Counted from the stretch's first letter, positions 54,983-63,936 are shown. The stretch is 64,000 nucleotides of DNA from UBA4085 sp964556755 (GCA_964556755.1 CAZKXI010000006.1:62001-126000); one strand, 5' to 3'. Made by a program: numbers and translations. Notes: generated by a model not told the origin, from the sequence alone.

Positions 54983-56131
54983 ATGATGCGCAAGATCCTC
55001 ATCCTCGCCCTGGGCGCCGCGTTGGCCGTCGCGGCCGGCCTGGAGTTCCACGCCATCCGAACGCTTCCGGAGCCGCTGGTGCTCGGCCCCGGCGTGACCG
55101 GAGTTAAAAGCCTCTCGGAATACTTCCCGCCGCTCAAGGGCACGGTCAACGACTGCTCCCTCTACGTCCTCGAGGGGCAGCAGCCCGGCGGCACCTTCCT
55201 CATCCTGGGCGGCTCCCATCCCGAGGAGCCGTCCGCCCGCCTGGCCGCCTGGATCCTGGCCGAGAACGGGACCGTGAGCCAGGGCCGCTTGATCGTCGTC
55301 CCCTCGGCCAACCGCAGCGGGACCAAGGTCACCCGGCCCGGCGGCGCCTATCCCGCCAGCTACACCATCCCCACGGCCTTCGGCGGCCGGACCTTCCGCA
55401 TGGGCGACCGCTGGGCCAGCCCACTGGACCAGTGGCCCGACCCCGAAGTCTTCATCCACTACCCTTCCAAGCAGAACCTGGCCTACATGGACGTCCGCAA
55501 CTTCAACCGGGCCTGGCCGGGCCGGCCCGACGGCACCCTGATCGAGAAGACCTGCCACGCCTTCATCGAGATGATCCGCAAGGAGAAGGTCGACGTCGTC
55601 ATCGACCTCCACGAGGCCGAGCTCCAGTACCCCGTCATCAGCACGATCGTGGCCCACCAGAAGGGCGCCGACCTGGCGGCCATGGCGGCCATGGTTATCT
55701 CGGGCGAGGAGTTCAAGATCGGCGTCGAGTACTCGCCCAAGGCGCTGCGCGGGCTGTCGCACCGCGAGATTGGGGACGCCACGGACGCGGTCTCCCTGCT
55801 TCTCGAGACGCCCGAGCCTTTCCTGGATGCCACCCGCGGCCGGACCGACGCCAAGCTCCTGCTGACGGGCCAGGACGAGTTCGTGGTCCGGGCCGGCAAG
55901 CGAGGCCTGCTGTTCGAAAAGATCGACGAAAAGGGCTGGCCCATCGACGTCCGGGTCGGGCGCCAGACCTCGACCATCCTGACGCTCATGGACCTCTGGT
56001 CGCAGGACCACCCCGACCGGGCCGTCCTGGTCGCGGACGTGCCCCGCTACGCCGAGATCATCGCCAAGGGCACGGGAGCTTTCCTCAAGGACCCCCAAGC
56101 GGCCGATCCCGCCCGCGTCCGGTACGAATAG
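54983..56131 (+). CDS. M14-type deacylase/carboxypeptidase (AstE/AspA-like), exported or anchored
   Basis: The 382-residue protein has an N-terminal hydrophobic leader (ILILALGAALAVAAGLEF). The zinc-binding pattern of the M14/succinylglutamate desuccinylase-aspartoacylase group is present: HxxE in GGSHPEEPSAR, an Arg/Asn region in DVRNFNRAWPG, and the third ligand His in VIDLHEAELQYP. LLETPEPF near residue 275 may give the catalytic Glu. It would release an acid or amino acid outside the membrane for the co-encoded permease. This pairing is inferred from the operon. Confidence 0.78.
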   Translation: MMRKILILALGAALAVAAGLEFHAIRTLPEPLVLGPGVTGVKSLSEYFPPLKGTVNDCSLYVLEGQQPGGTFLILGGSHPEEPSARLAAWILAENGTVSQGRLIVVPSANRSGTKVTRPGGAYPASYTIPTAFGGRTFRMGDRWASPLDQWPDPEVFIHYPSKQNLAYMDVRNFNRAWPGRPDGTLIEKTCHAFIEMIRKEKVDVVIDLHEAELQYPVISTIVAHQKGADLAAMAAMVISGEEFKIGVEYSPKALRGLSHREIGDATDAVSLLLETPEPFLDATRGRTDAKLLLTGQDEFVVRAGKRGLLFEKIDEKGWPIDVRVGRQTSTILTLMDLWSQDHPDRAVLVADVPRYAEIIAKGTGAFLKDPQAADPARVRYE

Positions 56132-56153
56132 GTCCGCGCCTCCCGGGCCGGGG

Positions 56154-56807
56154 TCAATAGCGCCAGCCCAGGAAGGCCCGGGCCACGATGTTCATGACGA
56201 TCGGCACGGCCCAGATGAGAGCGGTCGCCCGGACCCTGGCGGATCGGGTCTTGCGGCTCAGGACGAAGATGATGGCGGCGAAGAACTCGAAGTAGCCGAA
56301 GACGAAGATCAGCCAGATTCCGCCCCAGGAGCGGTTCCAAAAGGGGTATTCCCAGACCAGATGGCCGCCCAGGTTGAGCAGGACCTCGATGAAGACGCAG
56401 AAGGCCGAATAGCCGACGGCCCAGAACCATCGATTCGGCAGGCCCAAGACCCTCTTCTTCGGATCGTCGTCGAGGGAGTGGTAGTAGACCAGCCCGCACA
56501 GGGCGAACATGAACATGATCTCGATGTTCCAGCCGACCATGGTCCGCAGGGCCGTATCGCCGGGAGCCGTCCAGAAGGCCGAGCGCCCGGTCAGGACGAG
56601 CACCCAGCCGTTCCAGGTCTCGTTGAAGAAGTCCATCCCGAAGAGCGTCAGCCCGGCCAGCACCGCGTCCCAGTTTCCGGACCGGCGGGCCTCCTTGGTC
56701 TCGCGGGCATAGACATAGAAGACGATGGCCAGAAGAGGGATGGCGTACCATTTGATCATGGTCCAGTCCCACAAGCCCGACAGGGCGGCCACGGAAGCTT
56801 GGGTCAT
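56154..56807 (-). CDS. Six-helix membrane protein of unknown function
   Basis: The 217-residue protein consists of about six membrane helices, for example YAIPLLAIVFYVYA, IEIMFMFALCGLVYY, YSAFCVFIEVLLNLGGHLVW and GIWLIFVFGYFEFFAAIIFV. Several aromatic and acidic residues lie within membranes (NETWNGW, WEYPFWN), as in some enzymes or carotenoid-type proteins, but no family was recognised. It is convergent with the deacylase gene. GGGGAGGATC lies upstream of the ATG with GGAGGA about 6 nt away. Confidence 0.75.
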   Translation of the reverse strand: MTQASVAALSGLWDWTMIKWYAIPLLAIVFYVYARETKEARRSGNWDAVLAGLTLFGMDFFNETWNGWVLVLTGRSAFWTAPGDTALRTMVGWNIEIMFMFALCGLVYYHSLDDDPKKRVLGLPNRWFWAVGYSAFCVFIEVLLNLGGHLVWEYPFWNRSWGGIWLIFVFGYFEFFAAIIFVLSRKTRSARVRATALIWAVPIVMNIVARAFLGWRY

Positions 56808-56918
56808 GGCGATCCTCCCCGAGTCTCGAAGATGGCCTCACTCTAGCGGCTCGACGGCGGGAGTGTCAAGGGAGACGGAGGGGGGACGGCGGATCGGCCG
56901 GGACGCTTGCGGCCCGGT

Positions 56919-56948
56919 TTGACTTGCCGCGGATGCGGGCGGTATAGT
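56919..56948 (+). promoter_or_regulatory. Promoter of the CAP-domain gene
   Basis: TTGACT, an 18-bp spacer and TATAGT, 24 bp before the ATG. Confidence 0.55.
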
Positions 56949-56972
56949 GGCGCCAGATCACGGGAGGGCGCC

Positions 56973-57947
56973 ATGAAGAGTCTCCGCATCCTGACGCTGG
57001 GAATCCTGTTCGCCGCCTTTGCCGCCGTCCTGCCGCGGGCCGGCCAAGAGGCGCCGTTGGCCGCGGCCGAGAAGTCTCTGGCCGACCAGATCAACAAGCT
57101 CCGCACCGACGCCGGCCTGCCGGCCGTGGAGATCTCGACCTCGCTGACCCACGTCGCCCGGGCCCACGTCGCGGATCTCAACGGCAACCATCCCGACACC
57201 GGCGAGGACGGCCGCGGCGAGGATTGCAATCTGCACAGCTGGTCCAACCGCGGCGCCTGGACGGCCGTCTGCTACACCGACGACCACGAGTACCAGGCTC
57301 TGATGCACTCCAAGCCGCGGGAGCTGACGGCCTACACCGCCAACGGCTACGAGATCGCCTCGTTCTACAGCGGCGGCATGACCCCCGAGACGGCCGTGGC
57401 CTCCTGGACCGGCAGCCCCGACCACTTGGCCGTCATCGTCAGCACGGGCATCTGGGAGCCCCACCCCTGGAAGGCCATGGGCGTCGGCATCTCGGGCAGC
57501 TACGCCTGCGTCTGGTTCGGCGAGATCGCCGACCCGGCCGGTTCCTTGGCGGCGGCGCCCGCGACTCAGGTCACCGTCCAGGACTACCCCGACGTCCACG
57601 GCTACGCCGGAGGCCTGGCCCTCGACATCATCGACGCCACCCTCTCGGGATCGCAGCCCCTCAAGCTCGTCCTGAGCAAGACGGGCCGCGATACGGCCGA
57701 CCTGACGCGCTGCCGCTACAGCATCCAGCAGAGGACGGCCCAGGGAGGGTGGAAGTACATCTTCCACAGCCACCGGGGCTTCTTCCAGGACCTGAGCCTG
57801 GCCCCCGGCGAATCCCGCCGGTGGAGCTGGGACCGGCGGGTGGACGAGGGCCAGGCGGCGCCCGTCCCCGGCAAGTACCGGATCAAGTTCAAGGCGCCCG
57901 CCTTCACCTCCGACCTCATCTTCCGCGAGTTCGAGATCCTGCGCTGA
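56973..57947 (+). CDS. Exported CAP (SCP-like) domain protein with C-terminal beta-sandwich
   Basis: The 324-residue protein has a signal peptide (LTLGILFAAFAAVLPRAG) and GGGAGG before the ATG. Residues about 30-190 form a CAP domain: LADQINKLRTDAGLPAVEIS at the start, the His in LTHVARAHVADL, and SPDHLAVIVSTG with the second conserved His. The C-terminal about 110 residues (RCRYSIQQRT, then SLAPGESRRWSWDRR, then PGKYRIKFKAP) make a beta-sandwich that also closes the convergent neighbour. CAP proteins bind sterols or lipids or act as proteases; the role here is unknown. Confidence 0.82.
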   Translation: MKSLRILTLGILFAAFAAVLPRAGQEAPLAAAEKSLADQINKLRTDAGLPAVEISTSLTHVARAHVADLNGNHPDTGEDGRGEDCNLHSWSNRGAWTAVCYTDDHEYQALMHSKPRELTAYTANGYEIASFYSGGMTPETAVASWTGSPDHLAVIVSTGIWEPHPWKAMGVGISGSYACVWFGEIADPAGSLAAAPATQVTVQDYPDVHGYAGGLALDIIDATLSGSQPLKLVLSKTGRDTADLTRCRYSIQQRTAQGGWKYIFHSHRGFFQDLSLAPGESRRWSWDRRVDEGQAAPVPGKYRIKFKAPAFTSDLIFREFEILR

Positions 57948-57965
57948 GGCCGGGGCGTCCGGCCC

Positions 57966-59774
57966 TCAGCCGCGCTGCTTGATCTCGAACTCCTGGCTCA
58001 GCTCGGGCGGAGTCTGGCCCGGGAGCTTGACGGTCAGCTTGTACCGGCCCACGCCGGCCTGGCTGAAGCCCCTCGTGTCGAAGCGGTTCCAGGACCACTC
58101 GTAGGCCTGCCCGGCGGCGATCGTCCCGGGATGGAAGCCCCGGGTCCCGGAATCGTAGAAGCTGTGCCAGCCGTCCTCCCTCTGGATGGCGACGGAGTAG
58201 GACGCCCCGCTGATCGTGATGCTGTGGGTGTTGTGGTTGATCAGCTTGAAGGTCGCGTCCATCACGTTGAGGTAGGTAGCCTTCAAATCCAGGCTGAAGC
58301 CGCCCTGCGTGTCGGGCGTATCGGTCGCGGTGACGGGCCCGCTCGGCTGCCGGATGAGGAAGCGGACGGCGGGCTGCTTGTCGCCGAGGCGGAAGACAAG
58401 CCGGTAGTAGCCCGGCTCCACCTGGCGGCCATTGTCGTTCTTCTGGTTCCAGGTCAGGGTCAGCATCTCGCCGTAGTCCAGGCTCTGGTTATCGGCCCGC
58501 GAGCGCGGAGTCAGGGACTTCGTATAGACCGTTCTCAGGGAGACGCCCTCGTCCGCCGTGGCGACCTCCTTGCGGACCTCCCAGGCGGCTCCGGTCAAGG
58601 GCATGGCCACCGAGGTCGCCTGGCTCAGCCGGGTGACGCCGGCGAAGACGTCCTGGCCGCTGTCGTATTCCAGCTGGGACAGGCCCAGATCCAGCTCCAC
58701 CCCGGCGGTCGTATTGCGCATCAGGACCGTGCCCCTGTCGCCGGCGATGAAGCCGAAGTCCTTGTCCAGCATCCAGATGGCGTTCAGCCGGTCCGAGACC
58801 GGCCGGTAGGTCTTGGCCTCCGGCCCGGGCTGCAGGCGGATGACCGACCCGCCATCCCCGGCGAACCAGCCGTCGTTCTTGCCGAAGAGCCACAGGCCGC
58901 GCAGGGAGCCGTCATTGAGGTTGAAGGCGTACTGGCGGATCCCGGCCTTCTGGTAGGTCGCGTTGTTCGGCGAGAAGGTGTAGACCGTCTTGCCGGAAAG
59001 GTAATGGGCTTTCCCCCCGGGGACGGTGAAGAGACGGCTGCCCGGGGAGGTCGCGATGCCGTCCAGGACCGGGGAGTTATAGAAAGCCTTGGCCGGGTGG
59101 ACCTTCAGGTCCAGGTTGACGTAGACGCTGTCGGTCCGCGGCGGATCCAGATGGGTCTTGTAGCTGCAGGCGATGAGGTAGACGCTCCTCTCGGGATCGG
59201 CCGCGATGTCGCTGACGCGGCTCAGCCGGCTCTGGGTGACGCCGCTGGTGGACCAGATCTCGGAGGACTTGTCGGCCCAGGTCCGGCCGTCCCAGCGGTA
59301 GAGATGCCCCTCCTCGCCCGCGGCCAGGCCGTCCTGAAGGCCGAGGAAGTCGATGGCCGTGAGCTTGGTCCCCCGGATCCCTTCCTCGGTGAACAGCTTC
59401 CAGGAGCGCCCGTCGAAGCGGTAGAGGCGGCCGTAATTATTGGACGTGTTGTAGCCCACGGCCCAGCCGTTCTCGGCCGTGAACATGTGGATGTCCATCA
59501 GCCTGACCCCGTCGGGCAGCTCCACCTTGAAGGGCGTGAACGTCTTCCCGTCCCACTTCAGGATGGTGCCGTTGTCGCCGGCGAACCAGACCGATTTCTT
59601 GGACGAGGCGTGGACGGCGTTGAGGTTGTCCACAGTCGGCCGGCTGTCCATCTTGATCCAAGGCTGGTCCTGGCTTGCGGCCTGCCCGGCGGAGACCGGG
59701 GCGGCCGGCGGGGCGGCCGCGATCAAGACGGCGGCGCAGACGATCACCAGCAGGGAAAGCGTGGTCCTTCTCAT
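57966..59774 (-). CDS. Exported beta-propeller protein with C-terminal BsuPI-like beta-sandwich
   Basis: The 602-residue protein has a signal peptide (LLVIVCAAVLIAAAPPAAP). Residues about 40-350 carry repeated blades of the form VWFAGDNGTILKWDGKTF, GWAVGYNTSNNYGRLYRFDGRSW and GWFAGDGGSVIRL, like YCF48/two-component-regulator-type propellers. Two beta-sandwich domains follow. The last (SYSVAIQRED, then GQAYEWSWNRFD, then GRYKLTVKLPG) matches the C-terminal domain of the CAP protein. No catalytic motif was seen. A surface binding or assembly role is likely. Confidence 0.78.
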   Translation of the reverse strand: MRRTTLSLLVIVCAAVLIAAAPPAAPVSAGQAASQDQPWIKMDSRPTVDNLNAVHASSKKSVWFAGDNGTILKWDGKTFTPFKVELPDGVRLMDIHMFTAENGWAVGYNTSNNYGRLYRFDGRSWKLFTEEGIRGTKLTAIDFLGLQDGLAAGEEGHLYRWDGRTWADKSSEIWSTSGVTQSRLSRVSDIAADPERSVYLIACSYKTHLDPPRTDSVYVNLDLKVHPAKAFYNSPVLDGIATSPGSRLFTVPGGKAHYLSGKTVYTFSPNNATYQKAGIRQYAFNLNDGSLRGLWLFGKNDGWFAGDGGSVIRLQPGPEAKTYRPVSDRLNAIWMLDKDFGFIAGDRGTVLMRNTTAGVELDLGLSQLEYDSGQDVFAGVTRLSQATSVAMPLTGAAWEVRKEVATADEGVSLRTVYTKSLTPRSRADNQSLDYGEMLTLTWNQKNDNGRQVEPGYYRLVFRLGDKQPAVRFLIRQPSGPVTATDTPDTQGGFSLDLKATYLNVMDATFKLINHNTHSITISGASYSVAIQREDGWHSFYDSGTRGFHPGTIAAGQAYEWSWNRFDTRGFSQAGVGRYKLTVKLPGQTPPELSQEFEIKQRG

Positions 59775-59808
59775 CGTGATCCCTCCTCGAGGCTCCCCGC
59801 GGGGGAAT

Positions 59809-59853
59809 CCTCCCGATGAGCCCCGTATACCACAGGCCTCATCGGGAGGTCAA
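59809..59853 (-). promoter_or_regulatory. Promoter with a 12-bp inverted repeat straddling the -10 (likely operator)
   Basis: Reverse strand TTGACC (-35) and TATACG (-10) with an 18-bp spacer. CCTCCCGATGAG (59809-59820) is exactly reverse-complemented at 59838-59849, so the arms sit on either side of the -10 and one touches the -35. This geometry suits a repressor or a strong 5' hairpin. Confidence 0.6.
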
Positions 59854-59906
59854 TCGAGCCGGCCGCCGACGGCGCCGGAGGCGGAGACGAGGAGAGGGGC
59901 GGAGCG

Positions 59907-60602
59907 TCAGGACCGGAAGCGGTAGCCGACGCCGTAGACCGTCAGGATGTGGCGGGGCGAAGCCGGGTCGTCCTCGATCTTCTGCCGCAGCTTGGCGATG
60001 TGCTGGTCGAGGGTCCGGGTCGTGCCCTCGTAGCGGACGCCCCAGATCTCGTCCAGGAGGGTGAAGCGCTCGACCACCTCCCCGTCGTGGCGGAGGAAGA
60101 AGCGCAGCAGCTCGATCTCGCGCGGCGTCACGGCGAAGACCCGGCCGGCCTTGGACCCCGCCAGCGTCTTGGGGTCCACCCGGACGTCGCCGAACGCGAT
60201 CGGGGCGAGGTCCTTGGCCCCGGCGGCCCGGGCCGAAGCCCGTCGCAGGGCCGCCCGGACCCGGGCCAGCAGCTCGGCCACGCCGAACGGCTTGACGATG
60301 TAGTCGTCCGCGCCCATCTCCAGCCCGACCACCTTGTCCACCTCCTGGCCTTTGGCGGTCAGCATGAGGATGGGCGTCAGGGGGTCCGAGCGCCGGATCT
60401 CGCGGCAGACGTCCAGGCCGCTTCTCTCCGGGATCATGATATCGAGCAGGATGAGCGAAGGGCGCTCGGCCTTGTAGGCGGCCAGGGCCGCCCGTCCGTC
60501 GCGGGCCGCGGCCGCGGCGAATCCCTCCCCTTCCAGCAGATCGACCAGCCCGGTCAGGATGGCGGGATCGTCCTCGACCACCAGGATCCTCTCGCGGCTC
60601 AT
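59907..60602 (-). CDS. OmpR/PhoB-family response regulator
   Basis: The 231-residue protein has a receiver domain with the acidic pair in VVEDDP, the phospho-acceptor Asp54 in LLDIMIPE and Lys104 in YIVKPF. A winged-helix DNA-binding domain follows (RVFAVTPREIELLRFFL, then EGTTRTLDQHIAKLRQKI, then ILTVYGVGYRFR). It overlaps the histidine kinase gene by 4 bp and is surely its partner. The target genes are unknown. Confidence 0.96.
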   Translation of the reverse strand: MSRERILVVEDDPAILTGLVDLLEGEGFAAAAARDGRAALAAYKAERPSLILLDIMIPERSGLDVCREIRRSDPLTPILMLTAKGQEVDKVVGLEMGADDYIVKPFGVAELLARVRAALRRASARAAGAKDLAPIAFGDVRVDPKTLAGSKAGRVFAVTPREIELLRFFLRHDGEVVERFTLLDEIWGVRYEGTTRTLDQHIAKLRQKIEDDPASPRHILTVYGVGYRFRS

Positions 60603-62536
60603 GAGAGGCCGGCCTCCGGCAGGATGATGCGGAAGAGGCTGCCGCCCCCCGCCCGCGGCAGGCAGACGACATCGCCCCCCAGATCGCGCAGGAGGCGCCG
60701 GGCGATGGTCAAGCCCAAACCCGAGCCGCGAACGGGCGCGGTCAGGGCCCGGTCGACGCGGTAGAACTCCTTGAAGATCCTCTCCCGCTCGGCGGCCGGG
60801 ACGCCGGGGCCCCGGTCGAGGACTTCGACGAAGATCCTCCCGGATTCGCGGCGCGCCTCGACCTCGATGCTCTTGACGGCGCCGGCGTACTTCTCGGCGT
60901 TGGACAGCAGGTTGAGGATGGCCTGCTTGACCGCCTCCTCGTCGGCCTCGACGAAGGCGCCGCCCGTCGCGTCGCGGAAGGCGACCTGGAAGCCGGCCGG
61001 CTCCAGCCGGGTCCGCTCGCTCTCGACGACCGCCCCGGCCAGGATGCCGAGGTCGAACCGCCGCCGGTCGTAGGTCCGGCGGCCCTTCTCCATGCGGGAG
61101 AAGTCCAGGACGTTGTTGATCAGGCGGGTCAGGCGCTCGGTCTCGGCCGCCATCAGACCGAGATAGCTCTTCTGCTTTGCGGGATCGGGCTGGCGGCCGT
61201 CCTTGAGCATCTCGGAGAACATCCGGATGGAGGTCAGCGGCGTCTTCAGCTCGTGCGAGACGTTGGCGACGAAGGTGGTCTTTTGTCGGGCCAGGGCCAT
61301 CTCGCTGCGCACGGTCGAGAGCACGAGGCTTCCGCCGGCCGCGATGAGGGAGGCCAGGGCCAAGACCACGGCGATGGTCAGCCAGCGGGTCGTCCGGGCC
61401 CGCGAAGCCAGGGCCCCCGGGTCCGCGGGGTAGGCGGCCGCCTCCCAGCGGGGGAGCAGCTCGCTGATCTCGCGTGCCGCCGCCGGCCTCCGCCAGTCCC
61501 TCTCCGCCTCCCCCGCCGGCTGGAGCAGCGGCCGGCCGTTCTCGTCCAGGACGGTCAGGATGCGGGCCGGCGAGTCGACGTCCGGAAGGCCCCTCAGAAG
61601 GTCCGCCTTGGCCGCGCCGTCCTCCAGAAGGCAGCCGACGATGCGGCCCGAGTCCAGCCGCTTCCAGAACAGCCAGCCGAGCCGCTCCTCGATGAAGCGC
61701 GGGATGAGGCCCGCTTCGCGGCCGGCCGCGATCTGGCTGAATCGGCGCGGCTCGGAGATGTAGATGGACTCGGCCCGCGGCGCCGCGGCGGCCGGAGCGG
61801 GCGCCGGGCCGGAAGGACGGACGTTTCTCGTCTCGGACTTCTGCCCCATACGGGCCGCCTCGTCGTAGACCCTCTTGCGGGCTTCGCCGCTCTGCTCGAA
61901 CTCGGACAAGGCCCGCTGCTCGGCCTGGAGATCCTCGATCCGCGACGGGACGCTCTTGCTCTCTCCGCCCTTCGGCGCTTCGGCGGCCGCCGGAGGCGCG
62001 GCCTCGGCCCGGCGCGTCGAGAGAGACAGCCCCCGGACCGGAAGGGTCGGCTCAGGCGCCTCCGTCTTGTCCTTGCCGACGGCGCCCGTGATCTGGTCCT
62101 GGTAGAGAAGGGCGGCATTCTGATAGTAAGGGATGGCCGCCGCGTCGGTGACGAAGTCCCGGTTCCAGTTGAGGAAGGCCAGGTCCTCCAAAGTCCCGTA
62201 GGAGGCCCGCGTCGGCCAGAGGATCTTCAAGTCGGCGGAGAGGAGGAACGGCACGCCGACAAGGGGAACGGCCTTCTTCCAGGCCTGAAGAGCGGCTTGC
62301 GGCGCGGCCCCGGGATCGTTTGGAACGGAGGCGGAAAGCGTCGCCTCCAGGCGGGCCAGGTTCTCCCGGATCATGGTCACGGCCAGGCCCAGCTCGGCGT
62401 CCAAGCCCTGGGCCAGGCGCTTCTCGAGGTAGGCTTCTTCCCGGCCCAGGGAGCGCAGGGACAGAAAGGCCAGGATGGCGCAGGGAACCAGCACGGCGGC
62501 GACGAAGACGAGCCGCAAGTGCCTCGAGATCTTCAT
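60599..62536 (-). CDS. Membrane sensor histidine kinase
   Basis: The 645-residue kinase has an N-terminal helix (LVFVAAVLVPCAILAFL). A sensor region of about 350 residues follows, including a low-complexity Ala/Pro/Glu stretch near residues 180-260. A second helix (WLTIAVVLALASLIAAGGSLVL) leads to HisKA with the phosphorylated His428 in VANVSHELKTPL. The HATPase domain has N-box NLLSNAEKYA, G1 EVLDRGPGVP and G2 GSGLGLTIARR. It starts the operon and the regulator gene overlaps it. The large extracytoplasmic region suggests an external signal, not identified. Confidence 0.95.
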   Translation of the reverse strand: MKISRHLRLVFVAAVLVPCAILAFLSLRSLGREEAYLEKRLAQGLDAELGLAVTMIRENLARLEATLSASVPNDPGAAPQAALQAWKKAVPLVGVPFLLSADLKILWPTRASYGTLEDLAFLNWNRDFVTDAAAIPYYQNAALLYQDQITGAVGKDKTEAPEPTLPVRGLSLSTRRAEAAPPAAAEAPKGGESKSVPSRIEDLQAEQRALSEFEQSGEARKRVYDEAARMGQKSETRNVRPSGPAPAPAAAAPRAESIYISEPRRFSQIAAGREAGLIPRFIEERLGWLFWKRLDSGRIVGCLLEDGAAKADLLRGLPDVDSPARILTVLDENGRPLLQPAGEAERDWRRPAAAREISELLPRWEAAAYPADPGALASRARTTRWLTIAVVLALASLIAAGGSLVLSTVRSEMALARQKTTFVANVSHELKTPLTSIRMFSEMLKDGRQPDPAKQKSYLGLMAAETERLTRLINNVLDFSRMEKGRRTYDRRRFDLGILAGAVVESERTRLEPAGFQVAFRDATGGAFVEADEEAVKQAILNLLSNAEKYAGAVKSIEVEARRESGRIFVEVLDRGPGVPAAERERIFKEFYRVDRALTAPVRGSGLGLTIARRLLRDLGGDVVCLPRAGGGSLFRIILPEAGLS

Positions 62537-62551
62537 GCTCCCTCGCGCCCT

Positions 62552-62582
62552 ATTATAGCCTTATCGCCTCCGGCCGGGTCAA
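62552..62582 (-). promoter_or_regulatory. Promoter of the two-component operon
   Basis: Reverse strand TTGACC and TATAAT with a 19-bp spacer (18 bp if the -10 is read as CTATAA), about 15 bp before the kinase ATG. Confidence 0.5.
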
Positions 62583-62614
62583 AGCCGTCTCTTCCGCGGC
62601 CCGCCCGGCATGAC

Positions 62615-62644
62615 GGAGGCCCGCTCCCTGGGGAACGGGCCTCC
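62615..62644 (-). terminator. GC-rich hairpin after the ARPP-1 gene
   Basis: GGAGGCCCG (62615-62623) pairs with CGGGCCTCC (62636-62644) across a 12-nt loop, just downstream of the ARPP-1 stop. No U-tract follows, so intrinsic termination is uncertain. Confidence 0.4.
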
Positions 62645-62667
62645 CGCGGGCCGCGGGCGGCCACGCG

Positions 62668-63792
62668 CTATCGCCGGCTTCCCTGCGGCGCCGGCGAGAG
62701 CATCGACAGCTCCTGGCGGATGACCCGGATTCTCGTCTCCGGCCCGTCGCCCTTCAAAGCCTCGCCGTCCTCCTCGTCCTGGGCAAAGGCGGCCAGGTGG
62801 GCCACGGCCCGGTCCAGGACAAGCGCCTGGACGTTGACGGTCGCATCCAGACAGGTGTGCTCGAAGCCCAGGTCTAGGCCCTTCTTGATCTCATACGTCT
62901 TGGCCGCCAGGGCCTTGAGGAAGCCAGCTGCCGCCTCTTGCTTCAGGACCTCGACGCCGCGCCGCCCCTGGGCCGCCAGGGCCGAAGAGCGCAGGATCTT
63001 GGGCCACTGCTTCTGGAAGAGGGCCGGATCGGCGAAGATGTCGGCGCTGACGATCCGGCCGCCGAGGGCGATGACCACACCGACCGTGTCCTTCATCAGC
63101 CGGGGAATGGCCGCCATGCGGCCCTCGATCGCGGCGATGGCCTTCTTGGCCTCGTCCGACTCGTAGGCGTCCTGGTAGGCGCTGGTGGGAGAGGCGGCCC
63201 CGACCCGGGCGTTCTGCTCGGCCACCTTGTCCCAGATCTCGGACTGGGCCGCGGCCCCCTTGGCCGCCGCCTTGGCCCTCAGATCGAAGGTCCCGATGTT
63301 GTTCTTGGTCGTGAAGCCCGAGGAGACGGCGGTCCAGCGGCCGTGCTCGACGCAGAAGACCGGGGCGACCAGGTTGCGGGTGCCCGGACCGAGGAGCAGG
63401 TCCGAGGCCAGGATGCGGTCCTGCTTGGCCCCGGTCAGGATCTCGCCGCCCATCAGGTAGATCGTCCGCTTCGACAGGTTGGAGATGCGGACCTGGGGGA
63501 CGCGGCCGCCGTCGAGCTCGGCGATCTCGATCCAGCGGTTCTTGACGGCCTCGTCGAGCATGACCCAGTCCTTGGCCGCCGGAGCATCCACCCGGTAGAT
63601 GGGGACGATGCTCAGGCCCTGGTGGCTGACCGGCCGGCCCACTTCCAAAACCTTGATCAGGCTGGCGACGGGCCCGTCCGGACCGGCGGCCGGCGCCGGG
63701 CCGGACGCGAAAAGCCCCATGCCCAGAGCCAGGCAGGCCAGGAGCGCCCGCCGGCCCATGCCCTTGGTTACCTTGTCCGTCTCGTTCTTCAT
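62668..63792 (-). CDS. Exported ARPP-1 (DUF6569)-like protein
   Basis: The 374-residue protein starts at ATG 63792 with GGAGGT 8 nt upstream. The signal peptide is LLACLALGMGLFASGPAPA. The domain has the family landmarks LSIVPIYRV, VMLDEAVKNRWIEIAEL, RTIYLMGGEILTGAKQDRIL and PVFCVEHGRWTA. A helical C-terminal region with one Cys (GFEHTCLDA) follows. ARPP-1 is named for association with ADP-ribosylglycohydrolase and rhodanese-phosphatase genes; none is in this window. The function is unknown. It sits upstream of the two-component operon but with its own spacer. Confidence 0.82.
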   Translation of the reverse strand: MKNETDKVTKGMGRRALLACLALGMGLFASGPAPAAGPDGPVASLIKVLEVGRPVSHQGLSIVPIYRVDAPAAKDWVMLDEAVKNRWIEIAELDGGRVPQVRISNLSKRTIYLMGGEILTGAKQDRILASDLLLGPGTRNLVAPVFCVEHGRWTAVSSGFTTKNNIGTFDLRAKAAAKGAAAQSEIWDKVAEQNARVGAASPTSAYQDAYESDEAKKAIAAIEGRMAAIPRLMKDTVGVVIALGGRIVSADIFADPALFQKQWPKILRSSALAAQGRRGVEVLKQEAAAGFLKALAAKTYEIKKGLDLGFEHTCLDATVNVQALVLDRAVAHLAAFAQDEEDGEALKGDGPETRIRVIRQELSMLSPAPQGSRR

Positions 63793-63887
63793 GGTGTTTG
63801 ACCTCCGTCGGGGAAAGGATAGGGCGGACCGGGGCGGCGATTGTCACCCAAGGGCAAAACGATTGTAAAAACATCATCCCCCTGCTC

Positions 63888-63917
63888 TTGTTGCCGTGAG
63901 GCGGGCGGGACTAAAAT
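63888..63917 (+). promoter_or_regulatory. Promoter of the gene at the right edge
   Basis: TTGTTG, an 18-bp spacer and TAAAAT, 19 bp before the ATG at 63937. Confidence 0.45.
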
Positions 63918-63936
63918 AAGCCCAAGAGAGGCGCTC

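Noticed and set aside
61253..63166. A 637-codon open frame opposite the kinase and ARPP-1 genes
   Set aside because: Runs across two real genes and their spacer; composition is that of a shadow frame.
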